NCBI GenBank assembly: GCA_014084085.1
Contig: NPFB01000113.1
Span: 1 to 46,699 of the forward strand
Length of the DNA: 46,699 nt
Direction of reading: 5' to 3'
Source of the DNA: Hondaea fermentalgiana
Lineage: Eukaryota > Sar > Bigyra > Thraustochytrida > Thraustochytriidae
Shown here: positions 45,310 through 46,699 of the stretch, piece by piece
How the letters are laid out: the number at the start of each line of letters is the position of its first letter
Numbering within the stretch: the first letter of the stretch is position 1
Program-made: the position numbers and the translations under genes
The notes under the pieces: model-generated
Database searches by the model: none
Seen by the model: only the letters and a program-made list of their open reading frames with translations
Told to the model about the DNA's origin: nothing

Positions 45310-46132
45310 GGAGAACGCGCAGTAGAGCCAGACGGCCGTACTTCTGGCAGCGTCCAGTCGTTTGATTCAAGGAGATACGGAGATCTGTAAAATTGAACAT
45401 GTGTACACAATTGGGCGGTTTGTAGGTTGCGACTTGAGGATACGCGAAAGCTGCAGGGGAATGGGTCTCTCTCAAGATAGGATCTAGGATTACTGTCGTT
45501 ATAGCTAGATCTCTAATGTTCGAAGACCTTTTCTGGCGATAAGAAACGAGCGTCAGGTTAACAAGCAAGCAAGCAAGCAAGCACGCCAAGCAAGCAAGCA
45601 AGAAAGAAAGGAAGGAAGAAAGAAAGCAAGAAGGAAAAAACGAGCGCCCGAATGACAACAAAATAGAACTACGTGTGTGTATGATTGTTATCAACTTGAA
45701 GAATAAGGAAGTGAGCCACGCGGCATTTCCGGCCAGAATCTCCAGCAGCCGCCTCGCTTATAGTTGTATGACCAAGTGAATCTTGGTAAGATACAGCATG
45801 AAACACACGAAAGAGTTGACTGCATCTGCTGCTTCTTTGCTCGCTTGATAAATCGATTGAATAGCTGACTGATTGCGCGCTCTCTTTCTTGTTTTTGGAA
45901 AGAAGAGGTTTTGCAAAAGGAACGAAAAAAAGCATTGCAGCGAGGAGAGAGCTTTCACTTCGTCACTCTTTCCTTTCCGCCTTGTCATTCGTCACACCTT
46001 GGGCAGGATTAGGTCCTCTACGTTGGTGCTCTATATTCCGACAAGCCCAGATCTGCCCCGCCTCCGCTCGGCTCTGCTTTTCTCTGCTCTGCTCTGCTCT
46101 CGGCAAGACCTAGCCTGGCTGTTGGAGCCACA
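45310..46132. other. 820-bp intergenic region with simple repeats
   Basis: 5' flank of the Ser/Pro-rich gene and 3' flank of the phosphatase. It holds AAGC, GAAA and GAAG repeats at 45562-45640 and CTCTG units at about 46080-46101. No gene seen. Confidence 0.55.
45562..45640 (+). repeat. AAGC tetranucleotide array grading into GAAA/GGAA units
   Basis: Two AAGC runs split by an ACGCC interruption, then purine-only GAAA and GGAA units. It is about 255-330 bp upstream of the Ser/Pro-rich gene's first ATG. Confidence 0.85.
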
Positions 46133-46692
46133 CTATGCAGCGTCGACGCGAGGCGACTGAGCAACGGGCAAAGTTGTTTTCGCGGCAGCAGCGGCAGTTG
46201 CAGTGGCAGTGTTTACAACGGCGACGTTTTCGTCGTGGTGTTTGCGATGGGCAATATCGGTGGCGGGACGAGCGGAACTCGTTCCGGCTGCTCGAAAGCG
46301 GTTAAAGCGATCGAGTTCGAGTTTCATCTGGTACAGCTTGAGATCTTCGACGAACCAAACATTGGGGTCGGCGACCTTGCGACGACGACGGATGAGCGTG
46401 AGTGCTTCGACAAGATTGGCCCCGCGCTCGTACATGAGGTATCCCGCGACGATGGAAACGGACCGCGAGATGCCCTTGCGACAGTGCACCATGACGCGGC
46501 CTCCGTTGTCAAGACAGTCCTGAATAAAAAAGGCTGCCGAGGGAATGAATTTCGCAAGGGGCGTGAGGGGCAGATGAAGCTGCTCTTCCGAGGCCGGCTC
46601 GTCCTTGAGCGGCAGGTTCAAGTACGTGAACTCGGACGGGTACATGGACTCGCACGCGAGCCCGTATCGGAATTTTGCATTCCGTCCGTCGG
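46133..46692 (-). CDS. dual-specificity protein phosphatase, 5' end missing
   Basis: Catalytic signature VMVHCRKGISRSVSIVAGYL, with the Cys and Arg of HC.....R(S) intact, followed by a ANLVEALTLIRRRRKVADPN helix-loop, is diagnostic of atypical DSPs. Upstream, FTYLNLPLKDEPASE fits the strand and general-acid loop (Asp in LKDEP). The C-terminal 50 residues are Ala/Thr-rich. The ATG at 46645 would start inside the domain. The frame is open to about 46692, where an AG (46693-46694) just after an in-frame TGA suggests a 3' splice site. So the N-terminal part is probably in an exon beyond the right edge. The substrate cannot be predicted. Confidence 0.82.
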
Positions 46693-46699
46693 CTCATAC

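Noticed and set aside
45089..45694. Minus-strand frame with a Leu/Cys/Ala-rich hydrophobic start
   Set aside because: The hydrophobic run is a translation of the AAGC repeat, and the rest overlaps the Ser/Pro-rich gene in another frame.

Overview
This is nuclear DNA of a GC-rich, gene-dense and intron-poor eukaryote. The gene set includes VPS15, a sirtuin, a CSA-type WD40 protein, an organellar-type GatB, a CCDC42/CFAP73-type flagellar protein and several IQ-motif proteins. Coding frames run for 5.9 and 7.2 kb without interruption. Only two introns are clear (106 and 110 bp, both GT..AG). A flagellated protist with long Gly/Ser/Ala-rich insertions fits a stramenopile, most likely a labyrinthulomycete/thraustochytrid. 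That placement is inference; there is no rRNA here to confirm it. I see no transposon, CRISPR array, tRNA or rRNA. One 100-N assembly gap lies at 36316-36415.

Layout. 1-1252: left edge and leader of the first gene. 1253-8023: three tandem same-strand paralogues of an unrecognised multi-pass membrane protein. 8024-9692: mostly non-coding, with a possible coding relic on the minus strand. 9693-10751: a Golgi-type glycosyltransferase with an incomplete 3' end. 11418-12261: a small two-exon protein with a divergent RhoGAP-like layout. 12566-18490 (minus): VPS15, the regulatory subunit of the class III PI3-kinase. 19491-26711: a 2,406-residue mosaic protein with a p25-alpha/TPPP-like domain, IQ motifs, WW domains and a TPR-like block. 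27168-27989 (minus): a bacterial-type TrmH tRNA methyltransferase. 28490-29707: a conserved-looking unknown. 29615-30085 (minus): a possible small gene. 30375-32695: a CaMKK-like kinase with C-terminal IQ motifs and altered catalytic residues. 33216-34607 (minus) and 34936-35880 (plus): a divergent ERCC8/CSA and sirtuin pair. 36416-36691: the 3' part of a gene broken by the gap. 36739-38505: GatB. 38715-39974: an unknown with an acidic N-terminus. 40717-41571 (minus) and 42084-43184 (plus): a divergent coiled-coil protein and CFAP73-like pair. 43654-45309 (minus): a Ser/Pro-rich unknown. 46133-46692 (minus): a dual-specificity phosphatase running towards the right edge.

Most genes are housekeeping genes without operon logic. 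Themes that recur are calcium/calmodulin (IQ motifs in the giant protein and the kinase), cilium or microtubule function (CFAP73-like, p25-alpha-like), divergent gene pairs with 0.3-1 kb shared promoters, and a palindrome, TAGGCCTA, found four times and only between the recognised genes. The most novel material is the three-gene orphan membrane-protein array, the giant mosaic protein, and the kinase in which the invariant Lys and the HRD Arg are both replaced.

Three coding-looking stretches on the less obvious strand or frame (8406-8597, 29615-30085 and 41656-42135) are listed with low confidence. Domain assignments rest on motif recognition by eye. No alignment, structure prediction or database search was run.
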